From Alphaproteobacteria bacterium UBA6324 (lineage in GTDB: Bacteria; Pseudomonadota; Alphaproteobacteria; CAAGCB01; CAG-977): a DNA stretch of 31,232 bases. The notes below the pieces were generated by a model that did no database searches, was not told where the DNA came from, and saw nothing but the letters and a program-made list of their open reading frames with translations. The translations under genes and the position numbers were made by a program. The stretch is taken from contig DJSW01000019.1 in assembly GCA_002439085.1 (NCBI GenBank), positions 1 through 31,232 on the forward strand, in the 5' to 3' direction. Shown piece after piece: positions 15,967 to 23,485 of the stretch; within the stretch, counting starts at the first letter, position 1; each line of letters opens with the position of its first letter.

Positions 15967-16797
15967 ATGCAAAACCGTCGCGTCCAAGTCGGCAACGTCG
16001 TTTTTTCCAACGATCTGCCTTTCGCGTTGATTTGCGGTCCCTGCCAGCTGGAAAGCATGGATCACACCATGGATTTGGCGGGGAAAATCGTTGAAATCAC
16101 CAAAAAACTGAACATCCCCTATGTGTTCAAGGCTTCGTTCGACAAAGCCAACCGCACGTCGATCAACGGCGCGCGCGGCGTCGGGCTGGAAAAGGCGATT
16201 GAAATTTTTGCAGAGGTCAAAAAACGTTTCGGATGCCCCGTCGTCACGGACGTTCACGAACCGCATCAATGCGCCGAAATCGCCGACGTTGTCGATATGT
16301 TGCAGATTCCCGCGTTTTTGTGCCGTCAAACCGATCTGGTCGTCGCGGCGGCGAAAACGGGCAAGGCTTTGAACATCAAAAAAGGCCAGTTTCTGGCGCC
16401 GTGGGATATGAAAAACGTCGTCACAAAGGCCGACCAGTCCGGCAATCCGAACGTTTTGGTGACGGAACGCGGTGTGTCGTTCGGTTATAACACGCTGGTC
16501 GTCGATATGCGTTCTCTGCCGATTATGGCACAACAGACAGGTTGCCCCGTCATCATGGATGCGACACACTCGGTGCAGCAGCCGGGGGGGAACGGGACTT
16601 CGACGGGCGGCCAGCGCGAATTCGCGCCGGTGTTGGCGCGGGCGGCGGTCGCCGTCGGCGTGGCGGGCGTCTTTATCGAAACGCACCAAGACCCCGACAA
16701 ATCCCCCAGCGACGGCCCCAACATGATTCCTTTGGCGGATTTGGAAAACGTTTTGGAATCGCTACGGGCGATCGACCGGCTGGTCAAAAAGGTTTGA
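15967..16797 (+). CDS. kdsA: 3-deoxy-D-manno-octulosonate 8-phosphate synthase (metal-dependent type)
   Basis: A 276-aa enzyme condensing phosphoenolpyruvate with arabinose 5-phosphate to give KDO 8-phosphate for the LPS inner core. Signatures include F-K-A-S-F-D-K-A-N-R, T-D-V-H-E-P, A-F-L-C-R-Q-T-D-L and S-D-G-P-N. Residue C26 in C-G-P-C-Q-L-E-S occupies the position that is Asn in the E. coli metal-independent enzyme. With H201, E238 and D249 it completes the metal-ligand set known from the Aquifex-type enzyme, so this is predicted to be the metal-dependent class. AAGGAG with a 6-nt spacer supports the start. eno follows 16 nt later; enolase makes the phosphoenolpyruvate used here. Confidence 0.96.
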   Translation: MQNRRVQVGNVVFSNDLPFALICGPCQLESMDHTMDLAGKIVEITKKLNIPYVFKASFDKANRTSINGARGVGLEKAIEIFAEVKKRFGCPVVTDVHEPHQCAEIADVVDMLQIPAFLCRQTDLVVAAAKTGKALNIKKGQFLAPWDMKNVVTKADQSGNPNVLVTERGVSFGYNTLVVDMRSLPIMAQQTGCPVIMDATHSVQQPGGNGTSTGGQREFAPVLARAAVAVGVAGVFIETHQDPDKSPSDGPNMIPLADLENVLESLRAIDRLVKKV

Positions 16798-16813
16798 ACA
16801 AGGAGAGTTTGCC

Positions 16814-18097
16814 ATGTCTGAAATTATTGATATTCACGCGCGCGAGATTTTGGATTCCCGCGGCACGCCGACGGTGGAAGTCGATGTTGTTCTGGATTCC
16901 GGCGCGTTCGGGCGTGCGGCCGTTCCGTCGGGGGCTTCGACCGGCGTGCATGAAGCGGTCGAATTGCGCGACGGGGACAAGGAACGTTATAACGGCAAGG
17001 GCGTTTTGAAAGCGGTCGAGGCCGTCAACGAAACGATCGCCGACGAACTGTGCGGTTTCGACGCGTTGGAACAAGATGAAATCGACCAAATGATGATTGA
17101 TCTGGACGGCACGCCGAACAAAGGAAAGCTGGGTGCAAATGCGATTTTGGGTGTTTCGCTGGCGGTTGCGAAAGCGGCGGCGGACGAAGTCGGGCTGCCC
17201 CTGTACCGGTACGTCGGCGGGGTCAACGCCCGCGTTTTGCCCGTTCCGATGATGAACATTCTGAACGGCGGCAAGCACGCGGACAATCCGATCGACATTC
17301 AGGAATTTATGATCATGCCGGTTTCCGCCCCTTCGATCGCCGAAGCCGTGCGCATGGGTTCCGAAGTGTTTCAGGCGTTGAAATCGAATCTGAAGCAGGC
17401 GGGATTGAACACGAACGTCGGCGACGAAGGCGGCTTCGCCCCCGACCTGAAAAGTGCGGACGAAGCGTTGGCGCATATCGTCAAAGCGATTGAAACCGCG
17501 GGATACGCGGCGGGAACGGACATCGTTCTGGCGATCGACGCGGCGTCCAGCGAATTTTACAAGGACGGCAAGTATGTTCTGGCCGGCGAGGGCAAGACGT
17601 TCGACGCGGCCGGAATGGTCGATTACTACAAGGATCTGGTCGAAAAATATCCGGTCAAATCCATTGAGGACGGTTGCGCCGAGGACGATTGGGCGGGCTG
17701 GGATCTGCTGACAAAGATTTTGGGTGGCAAGGTTCAGCTGGTCGGCGACGATCTGTTCGTCACGAACACCGCGCGTTTGGAACAGGGCATTGAAAAGGGC
17801 GTCGCCAATTCGATTTTGGTCAAAGTCAACCAGATCGGCACGCTGACGGAAACGCTGAACGCTGTCACCATGGCGCAGCGCGCGGGATACACGGCCGTTT
17901 TGTCGCACCGTTCCGGCGAAACCGAAGATTCGACGATCGCCGATCTGGCCGTCGCGACGGGATGCGGACAGATCAAAACGGGGTCGATGTCGCGTTCCGA
18001 TCGGTTGGCGAAATACAACCAGCTGATCCGGATCGAGGAAGAGCTGGGCGACACGGCGGTTTACGCCGGTCTGTCGGCTTTCGGCCGCCGCCGTTAA
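16814..18097 (+). CDS. eno: Enolase
   Basis: A 427-aa enolase converting 2-phosphoglycerate to phosphoenolpyruvate; in many bacteria it also binds the RNA degradosome. The start region I-x-A-R-E-I-L-D-S-R-G-x-P-T-V-E, the flexible loop G-A-S-T-G-x-H-E-A, the metal-site D-D-L-F-V-T-N and the signature L-V-K-V-N-Q-I-G-T-L-T-E-T, with catalytic K337, are all present. The C-terminal S-H-R-S-G-E-T-E-D is intact. AAGGAG at 16800-16805 supports the start. It is the second gene of kdsA-eno and is followed by a terminator. The ftsB-like and pdhA genes that often follow eno in alphaproteobacteria are not here. Confidence 0.98.
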   Translation: MSEIIDIHAREILDSRGTPTVEVDVVLDSGAFGRAAVPSGASTGVHEAVELRDGDKERYNGKGVLKAVEAVNETIADELCGFDALEQDEIDQMMIDLDGTPNKGKLGANAILGVSLAVAKAAADEVGLPLYRYVGGVNARVLPVPMMNILNGGKHADNPIDIQEFMIMPVSAPSIAEAVRMGSEVFQALKSNLKQAGLNTNVGDEGGFAPDLKSADEALAHIVKAIETAGYAAGTDIVLAIDAASSEFYKDGKYVLAGEGKTFDAAGMVDYYKDLVEKYPVKSIEDGCAEDDWAGWDLLTKILGGKVQLVGDDLFVTNTARLEQGIEKGVANSILVKVNQIGTLTETLNAVTMAQRAGYTAVLSHRSGETEDSTIADLAVATGCGQIKTGSMSRSDRLAKYNQLIRIEEELGDTAVYAGLSAFGRRR

Positions 18098-18120
18098 AAA
18101 TTGGACGGATTTTTATCACA

Positions 18121-18158
18121 AAAAAGGGACGGATTCCGGTTCGTCCCTTTTCCTTTTT
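18121..18158 (+). terminator. Rho-independent terminator after eno
   Basis: AAAAGGGACG (18122-18131) pairs with CGTCCCTTTT (18142-18151), followed by CCTTTTTG. Confidence 0.85.
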
Positions 18159-18169
18159 GTTTTTTAAAG

Positions 18170-18198
18170 TTGACAAGTCGCCGACAAATAGACAAAAT
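18170..18198 (+). promoter_or_regulatory. Sigma-70-type promoter for the thiol-hydrolase-like gene
   Basis: A perfect TTGACA (18170-18175), a 17-nt spacer and CAAAAT (18193-18198, 4 of 6 matches) lie 27 nt upstream of the start codon, after the eno terminator. Confidence 0.6.
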
Positions 18199-18225
18199 AT
18201 AGAAAAAACAACACTTGGGTGACTT

Positions 18226-18978
18226 ATGTCAATATCGTCGGAATCAGAGGCGGTTCAACCGAACGCCGAGAAACCGGAATATAAAATAACGCTTTATCTC
18301 GACACGCCGAAAATGTTTTTACGTCCGGGGCGGGACACCGTTTACGGCGGCAAGTTGCATGGCGGCATTACGGACACGACGTGGTACACGGGACACGCCT
18401 TTGTCGGGTTGAGCGACGGCAAAACCGAAGAAAAATGGGGATTCGGCCCTGATCATTCGGTGGTGGATTCGATGGCGCTTTACATGACGGGGTGCAAATC
18501 CGAATTCAAACGCGAAGACGGCACCCATTACAACGAAGCGATCGTTTACCCCGTCGGCGAAAAGCAGTTCCGCGCGGCGCAGCGGAAAATCGAGGAATAC
18601 AAGGCGCATCCCGAATTGGAATACAAGCTGTTTTCCCGCAACTGTTCCACCGTCGCGTCGTCGGTTTTAAAGGCCGCCGGCGTCAAGGCGCCCCCCGGCA
18701 AGCTGGTCGGATTGACGCCGCATACGCTGACGCTGAAAAAGCGGATGATTTTCCTGCGCCGCAAAATGGAATTGAAACTGTTGAAAGCCAAGCTGAAACT
18801 GCAAAAGATGTTCGGCATGAAAACGCCCGCGCCAAAGGCGGCGATGCTGGCGGTTTTGCGGTCGAAACCTTTGCCCGTTCCCGTGGAGCTGGGTTCCGAA
18901 ATGGGCAAACAGGGCGGAAAAATCAACGAAAAGCGCGTGATGGATTTTCTGTTGCCCCTGAAAACGCAGCGGGTTTAA
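18226..18978 (+). CDS. Possible permuted NlpC/P60-like thiol hydrolase with basic C-terminal tail
   Basis: A 250-aa protein with no signal peptide or membrane helix. Two motifs suggest a circularly permuted papain-like (NlpC/P60 or YiiX-like) fold: G-H-A-F-V-G-L with H57 early, and F-S-R-N-C-S-T-V-A-S-S-V-L-K-A-A-G-V with C140 later. That order (His before Cys, with a helix after the Cys) is typical of the permuted group, whose members cleave peptide, amide or lipid bonds. After about residue 160 comes a Lys/Arg/Leu-rich amphipathic helix (about 170-200) that could bind membrane or nucleic acid. The predicted ribosome site is weak (GGGTG). It is monocistronic, with its own promoter and terminators on both sides. 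The substrate is unknown; assignment to this fold is from motif order only. Confidence 0.5.
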   Translation: MSISSESEAVQPNAEKPEYKITLYLDTPKMFLRPGRDTVYGGKLHGGITDTTWYTGHAFVGLSDGKTEEKWGFGPDHSVVDSMALYMTGCKSEFKREDGTHYNEAIVYPVGEKQFRAAQRKIEEYKAHPELEYKLFSRNCSTVASSVLKAAGVKAPPGKLVGLTPHTLTLKKRMIFLRRKMELKLLKAKLKLQKMFGMKTPAPKAAMLAVLRSKPLPVPVELGSEMGKQGGKINEKRVMDFLLPLKTQRV

Positions 18979-18990
18979 AGCATAACGGAA

Positions 18991-19023
18991 AAGGCGGGAT
19001 GTGTTCCCACCTTTCGCATTTTT
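18991..19023 (+). terminator. Probable terminator after the thiol-hydrolase-like gene
   Basis: AAAGG-C-GGGA pairs with TCCC-A-CCTTT around a short loop with one mismatch, and TTTTTT follows after a few bases. It faces the convergent flaF gene. Confidence 0.45.
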
Positions 19024-19036
19024 TGCCGTGTTCTTT

Positions 19037-19363
19037 TTAATGTTCCAGCAGGCCTTCGGCGATCTGCAGGTTCATGTTTTCCAACGCATCCAGCGTTTTG
19101 TCGTTGGCGTCGCATCCGTATTTGATCGTTTTGGCGACGACGAAATTCGCCAGTTTCAGCAAATTCGCCTTCACATCCGCGCCCAGCGGGTGATCCGCGC
19201 GCGAAACCAGCGTTTGAATGGCCGTCCACAGCTGCATATTTTCATCCAACGCGACGGTCAATCCGGCTTTGTCGCCGTTCTGGCGGGCGTTGGAAATGTT
19301 CGCCGCCGCCCGCGCCAAAGCCAGTGCGTCTTTTTCGGATACGGAAAGTTGATTGTCGGTCAT
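19037..19363 (-). CDS. flaF: Flagellar biosynthesis regulator FlaF
   Basis: A 108-aa all-helical protein matching FlaF: an N-terminal E-K-D-A-L-A-L-A-R-A-A helix, A-L-D-E-N-M-Q-L-W-T near residues 38-47, N-L-L-K-L-A-N-F-V near 67-75, and a C-terminal N-x-x-I-A-E-G-L. In Caulobacter and relatives FlaF is needed for flagellin production and secretion, working opposite FlbT. AAAGGAG with a 7-nt spacer supports the start. It lies downstream of flgH but beyond a strong inverted repeat. Neither flbT nor a flagellin gene is adjacent, which is unusual. Confidence 0.75.
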   Translation of the reverse strand: MTDNQLSVSEKDALALARAAANISNARQNGDKAGLTVALDENMQLWTAIQTLVSRADHPLGADVKANLLKLANFVVAKTIKYGCDANDKTLDALENMNLQIAEGLLEH

Positions 19364-19403
19364 GGGGATTCTCCTTTGCTGATAAACAGGTGGAAAGAAA
19401 AGC

Positions 19404-19452
19404 GCGCTTCAAGGGGCGTTAAAGGGAGGGAGGAGATCACCCCTTGAAGCGC
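19404..19452 (-). terminator. Long inverted repeat / terminator between flgH and flaF
   Basis: GCGCTTCAAGGGG (19404-19416) and CCCCTTGAAGCGC (19440-19452) are a perfect 13-bp inverted repeat around a 23-nt purine-rich (plus-strand) loop. On the minus strand it is followed by GCTTTTCTTT, fitting a terminator or attenuator 6 nt past the flgH stop. Confidence 0.65.
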
Positions 19453-19458
19453 AAACGG

Positions 19459-20223
19459 TTAAAACGGATTGATGATGTCCAGAACCTGCCGTCCGATCCG
19501 CGGCTGCTGAACGTCGCTGATCGTCCCTTTGCCGCCGTAGGCGACGCGCAGTTCGGCGATCTTTTCCGATTTGATGGTGTTCAGGGTGGAAATGTCTTCG
19601 CGCCGGATGATGCCGGTCATGTGCAGCTGGCGCATTTCATAGTTGACGCGGACTTCCTGTTTGCCGGAAATGACCAGATTTCCGTTGGGCAGGATCTGCG
19701 TGACGACGGCCGCCATGGTCACGTCGATTTTTTCATTCCGGTCGATCGACCCGTCGCCGGTGATGTCGCGGCTGCTGGTGATGTTGAACAGGTTGGACAC
19801 ATCTACGCCGTTAGGCAGAATTTTCCCTGCATATTTTTCCAGTCCGGCCAAAGCACCGATGCTGGTGCTGTCTTTGTCCGTGCCGCGTTTCTGTTCCGAT
19901 TTGTTTTCCAGCAAAGCTTTGTCGGAAATGACGACCTGCACGGTCAGGATGTCGCCGACCTGCGCGGCGCGCTGGTCTTTGAAAAATCCTTTTGACCCCG
20001 GACGCCACAGCGAATTGGCGTTGACGTAGGGCGTTTGCGGTTCGGGCATGGGCATATCGACGGGGGTGTATCCTTTTTCCTTTGTCGGGTTTTCGATTTT
20101 GGAAAATTCGGGCGCTTTGCCGACGTCTTTCAGTCGGCCGAAATAGGCGCATCCCGTCGCATTCAGCGCGAACGCCGCGATCAACGCGGTTTGCGCCATC
20201 CTTTTAAGGTGTTGTTTTTTCAT
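19459..20223 (-). CDS. flgH: Flagellar L-ring lipoprotein FlgH
   Basis: A 254-aa outer-membrane lipoprotein forming the L ring that lets the flagellar rod turn in the outer membrane. The signal sequence ends in a lipobox-like A-T-G-C with the modified Cys at 25. Later motifs are typical: N-S-L-W-R-P-G-S near 70-77, Q-V-G-D-I-L-T-V near 87-94, the E-K-I-D-V-T-M...V-L-P-N-G-N-L-V-I-S-G-K-type segment (here Q-I-L-P-N-G-N-L-V-I), and G-I-I-R-R-E-D-I. GGGAGGA is the ribosome site. It is 15 nt after flgA in the flgF-G-A-H operon. Confidence 0.95.
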   Translation of the reverse strand: MKKQHLKRMAQTALIAAFALNATGCAYFGRLKDVGKAPEFSKIENPTKEKGYTPVDMPMPEPQTPYVNANSLWRPGSKGFFKDQRAAQVGDILTVQVVISDKALLENKSEQKRGTDKDSTSIGALAGLEKYAGKILPNGVDVSNLFNITSSRDITGDGSIDRNEKIDVTMAAVVTQILPNGNLVISGKQEVRVNYEMRQLHMTGIIRREDISTLNTIKSEKIAELRVAYGGKGTISDVQQPRIGRQVLDIINPF

Positions 20224-20238
20224 TGTATCCTCCCTTTT

Positions 20239-21186
20239 TTATCCGCCGGCCGCGGGAATCAGAACCGTTTCCGGCCCCGTCACAGTTCCTTGGACGACGG
20301 ATTTGCTTTGCAGGTTCATCACACGGACGGAATCTCCCAATCCGCCGTTTTCCAGAGCTTTTCCTTTGGCGCTGAGCATGATGTTGCCTTTGGAAAAGTT
20401 CAAGGTGACGACCTTGCCTTTGGCGACCATAACTTGCGTTTGCACGTCGTTGGCCGTGATGGTTTGTCCCGCGCGTACCGTGCGTTTGATTTCCTTGCCG
20501 ATCAAATCGTCAACGTTCGCGGGGTCGATGCGCCGCCGTCCGTCCTGCGCGATGCGGTTGACGGCGATGTCGTCGCGCGTGACGATCTGTCCCGCTTTCA
20601 TGTCCCGCCGCGCGACGGGGACGGTGACGAACAGGCGGACTTTGCCGGAAAACACCGGCGAAGACAGCTTTTCCCGATTGACGGTCAGGTCGGTTTCGAC
20701 CTCGAACGTCTGGCGTTGCGCGTTGTATTCCGCGCGCGCCGGTTCCAACCGCCAATCGGAACGCGCCGGCACCAACAGCGGCAGGTCGCCCTTTTGGATC
20801 AACAGGTCGGCCGTTTCCGGCAATCCCTTTTCGCGCAAAGCCGCCGTCAGCGTGGCCTTGACCTCTTCTTCGCCGATTTTGTCGGCGGCGCGGTGAACGG
20901 TGGCGGTGCTTTGGTCGGGCGTCGGCGTCCAGTCGATGCCGTGCTTTTTCGCCAGTTGTTTCAGCCATTCCGCGGTCAGGATCGCGTCTTTGCCCAACGC
21001 GGGGGCGGGGGCGGCGGGGGTCTGGTCGGCCGCGGCGTCCAATCCGGAAAACAAATCGCCCAAGCGGATGTATTCGCCGGAAACCTCGGCCTTTTGCTTT
21101 AAAACGACGGGCAGCGCCTGCAGCTCGCCGGCGGCCGCGCGGGTCGCCGGAACAGTCAGAAACAAAGCGAAAAGCAGGCGGATCAT
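20239..21186 (-). CDS. flgA: Flagellar P-ring assembly chaperone FlgA
   Basis: A 315-aa periplasmic protein with an N-terminal signal peptide (about 1-18). A variable N-terminal region is followed by a SAF domain, V-A-R-R-D-M-K-A-G-Q-I-V-T-R-D-D (about 190-205), and the C-terminal FlgA core with G-D-S-V-R-V-M-N and S-x-x-V-V-Q-G-T-V. FlgA assists polymerisation of FlgI into the P ring. It is longer than enteric FlgA (about 220 aa) because of the N-terminal extension, as is common in alphaproteobacteria. AAGGGG lies 9 nt before the start. flgI itself is not in the window. Confidence 0.92.
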   Translation of the reverse strand: MIRLLFALFLTVPATRAAAGELQALPVVLKQKAEVSGEYIRLGDLFSGLDAAADQTPAAPAPALGKDAILTAEWLKQLAKKHGIDWTPTPDQSTATVHRAADKIGEEEVKATLTAALREKGLPETADLLIQKGDLPLLVPARSDWRLEPARAEYNAQRQTFEVETDLTVNREKLSSPVFSGKVRLFVTVPVARRDMKAGQIVTRDDIAVNRIAQDGRRRIDPANVDDLIGKEIKRTVRAGQTITANDVQTQVMVAKGKVVTLNFSKGNIMLSAKGKALENGGLGDSVRVMNLQSKSVVQGTVTGPETVLIPAAGG

Positions 21187-21199
21187 CGTTTCATACCCC

Positions 21200-21991
21200 T
21201 TAGGATTTCAGCTGGTTGATGGTCGAAAGCATCTGGTCGGCCGTCGTGATGACTTTGGAATTCATTTCATAGGCGCGCTGGGCGGACACCAGTTCCGTGA
21301 TTTCTGACACGACGTTGACGTTCGAGTTTTCCAAGTGTCCCTGCAGCACCGTGCCGAAACCCAAAGCCCCCGGAACGTCCGTCAGCGGGTTGCCCGACGC
21401 CGCCGTTTCCATAAACAGGTTGTCGCCGATCGCTTCCAATCCGGATTCGTTCATGAAATTCGCCAGTTCCAGCTGGCCGACGTTCGTCAATTCGGTCTGT
21501 CCGTCCTCTTTGACCCAAACTTCGCCGGACGAGTTGATCGTGATGCCGATGACGTTTTCGGGAATGGTGATCCCCGGTTGAACCGTGTAGCCGTCCGACG
21601 TGACCAGCAGGCCGTCGGGGCTGACTTGGAACGCGCCGTCGCGGGTGTATCCCGTGCCGCGGTCGTTGGGCAGTTCGATTTGGAAATAGCCGTTGCCCTG
21701 AATCGCCAGATCCAGCGTGTTGTCCGTGTTCAAAACCGACCCGTGTTCCGACACGCGGTAAACCGATGTCGTTTTGACGCCCAGACCTAGCTGGATGCCC
21801 GACGGAACGATCGTGCCGGAATCCGACGAATTGGCGCCGACGCGGCGCATATCTTGGTACAGCAGGTCGTGAAACTCCGCCCGTCTGCGCGAATAGGCCG
21901 TCGTGTTCATGTTCGCGATGTTGTTGGAAATGACTTCGACGTTCGTCTGTTGCGCCAGCATTCCCGTCGCGCCGATATGAAGTGCTCTCAT
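21200..21991 (-). CDS. flgG: Flagellar distal rod protein FlgG
   Basis: A 263-aa protein of standard length. The N-terminal rod motif A-T-G-M-L-A-Q-Q-T-N-V-E-V-I-S-N-N-I-A-N and the C-terminal helix V-S-A-Q-R-A-Y-E-M-N-S-K-V-I-T form the paired coiled-coil ends of axial proteins, and L-D-L-A-I-Q-G-N-G-Y-F-Q is the family hallmark in the middle. FlgG is exported through the flagellar type III system and builds the distal rod. AAGGAG with an 8-nt spacer supports the start. It sits between flgF and flgA. Confidence 0.97.
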   Translation of the reverse strand: MRALHIGATGMLAQQTNVEVISNNIANMNTTAYSRRRAEFHDLLYQDMRRVGANSSDSGTIVPSGIQLGLGVKTTSVYRVSEHGSVLNTDNTLDLAIQGNGYFQIELPNDRGTGYTRDGAFQVSPDGLLVTSDGYTVQPGITIPENVIGITINSSGEVWVKEDGQTELTNVGQLELANFMNESGLEAIGDNLFMETAASGNPLTDVPGALGFGTVLQGHLENSNVNVVSEITELVSAQRAYEMNSKVITTADQMLSTINQLKS

Positions 21992-22018
21992 GATTTTGAC
22001 TCCTTAAACCTTAAAAAC

Positions 22019-22759
22019 TCAACCGCTTGTCTTGGCGTAAACCTGCATCGCGTTTTGACGGCGCGAATGTTCCGTGTCGATCATCATCTGCACGTTTTCA
22101 TACGCGCGTTGCAATTTGATCATTTGCGACATTTCCACAACGGCGTTGACGTTCGACGATTCGATCATGCCCTGTTCGACGCTCGGGCGGACGGCCGTCA
22201 CCGCGTTTCCGTCCGTGTTGCGGTACAACCCGCTGTGCGTCGCGCGCAGTTTCTGGCGATCTGCGAATTCGACGGTTTGCAGCGTCGCCACGGGGCCGTT
22301 TTCCGTCACGATCGTGCCGTCGCGGGTGACGTTGAATTCCGTTTCCTCCGGCGCGATGAAAATCGGGTTGTCGCGGTCGTCTAAAACGGGATTGTTTTCG
22401 TTCGTGACCAGCATACCGTCGTCGTTGATTTTGAACTGGCCGTTGCGGGTGTAGCGCACGCCTTCGGGCGTATCGACGACAAAATAAGAATCCCCGTGAA
22501 TCGCCAGATCGAAAGGATTGTCCGTCGCGGAAAACGCGCCTTCGGTGAAATCGCGGACGATGCCGAAGTCGTGAACGAACGACAGGCGGTCGTCCAACAG
22601 CTTTTCATCCGTTTTGCTTTTGGAAACAAATTCGGTGAAATGGGGCTGGACGCCTTTGTAACCGGCCGTGTTCACGTTCGCCAGATTGTTGGCGACCATG
22701 TCCAGCTGACGCCACAGGCTGGTTTGGCGGGACAGGGCGATATAAAGCGTGTTTTCCAT
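22019..22759 (-). CDS. flgF: Flagellar proximal/distal rod protein FlgF
   Basis: A 246-aa rod protein beginning M-E-N-T-L-Y-I-A-L-S-R-Q. The N-terminal V-A-N-N-L-A-N-V-N-T-A-G-Y-K-G motif, central P-F-D-L-A-I-H-G-D-S-Y-F, and C-terminal L-Q-R-A-Y-E-N-V-Q are typical. The ATG at 22759 is chosen because GGGAGGA lies just upstream; an in-frame ATG at 22828 would lie upstream of the sigma-54 promoter's start point. It is the first gene of the leftward rod and ring operon. Confidence 0.95.
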   Translation of the reverse strand: MENTLYIALSRQTSLWRQLDMVANNLANVNTAGYKGVQPHFTEFVSKSKTDEKLLDDRLSFVHDFGIVRDFTEGAFSATDNPFDLAIHGDSYFVVDTPEGVRYTRNGQFKINDDGMLVTNENNPVLDDRDNPIFIAPEETEFNVTRDGTIVTENGPVATLQTVEFADRQKLRATHSGLYRNTDGNAVTAVRPSVEQGMIESSNVNAVVEMSQMIKLQRAYENVQMMIDTEHSRRQNAMQVYAKTSG

Positions 22760-22798
22760 GTTATCCTCCCGATGCGGGTTTGTCTTGCGATAACATAT

Positions 22799-22813
22799 GC
22801 ACGAACCGTGCCA
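22799..22813 (-). promoter_or_regulatory. Sigma-54-type promoter for flgF operon
   Basis: On the minus strand TGGCAC, 5 nt, GTGC matches the sigma-54 consensus TGGCAC-N5-TTGC with one mismatch and with exact spacing of the essential GG and GC pairs. The predicted start is near 22788, about 29 nt before the flgF ATG. Sigma-54 control of mid-class flagellar genes is known in Caulobacter. Confidence 0.7.
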
Positions 22814-22938
22814 AATTTTGTTTTTCAAATATTTTCTTGAAAACGGCGTCGGAATATAATTATTTTCTTATAACCTGTTATTAACTAAAACGGCGTATAA
22901 CAGACTGAATTGAGGTTGAAAACTGTAAGGATCTTTGC

Positions 22939-23475
22939 ATGGCTGCGGAATTTGACGACAAAGCCGCCGGAACGGAAAATGAAAACGAACGGCCGATGCC
23001 CGCCGTCGCGCCGAAAAAAAAGATTTTATTGTTGCTGTTGCCGATTTTTTTGGTGATCGGTTCGGTTGTCGGATTGTATTTTTCCGGCATGGCGGACGCG
23101 TTGCTGGCGGTGACGCCGGCGGACAACGGCGACAAGGTCGGCGACGAGCGCGAAGAGGGCGAGGTGTCGGGCGTGTTTTTCGATGTGCCTGAAATACTGG
23201 TGAACTTGTCCGCCCGCGCGGGGCAGAAACCGATTTACTTTAAAATCAAGGTGACGCTGGAAATGGCGTCCTCCGCCGATGCGGAACAGGCCGAAAAGCT
23301 GCTGCCGCGCATTGTCGATAGTCTGCAGTTCTATTTGCGCGAAATGCGGTTGGACGAATTGCAGGGTTCCGTCGGCACCTACCGGCTGAAAGAGGAAATC
23401 CACAACCGTTTGAACCGCGTGTTGGCGCCGGTCAGGGTCAACGACGTGCTGTTCAAGGAAATTTTGATTCAATAA
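22939..23475 (+). CDS. fliL: Flagellar basal-body protein FliL
   Basis: A 178-aa inner-membrane protein with a cytoplasmic N-terminus, one membrane helix (about 29-48) and a periplasmic FliL domain (about 78-178, with F-x-V-P-E-I-L-V-N-L, L-E-M near 115-117, and a C-terminal D-V-L-F-K-E-I-L-I-Q). FliL rings surround the stator and stabilise motor torque. AAGGA with an 8-nt spacer supports the start. It opens the rightward operon, divergent from flgF across 179 nt; fliM follows after 10 nt. No convincing sigma-70 or sigma-54 promoter was found for this direction. Confidence 0.93.
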   Translation: MAAEFDDKAAGTENENERPMPAVAPKKKILLLLLPIFLVIGSVVGLYFSGMADALLAVTPADNGDKVGDEREEGEVSGVFFDVPEILVNLSARAGQKPIYFKIKVTLEMASSADAEQAEKLLPRIVDSLQFYLREMRLDELQGSVGTYRLKEEIHNRLNRVLAPVRVNDVLFKEILIQ

Positions 23476-23485
23476 GGGGATGCAA

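Noticed and set aside
22760..22828. Upstream ATG for FlgF
   Set aside because: It lies ahead of the sigma-54 promoter start and lacks a ribosome site; family members begin at the later Met.
22855..22860. TATAAT as a fliL promoter
   Set aside because: The only nearby -35-like TTGAAA is about 11 nt away, too close for a sigma-70 promoter.
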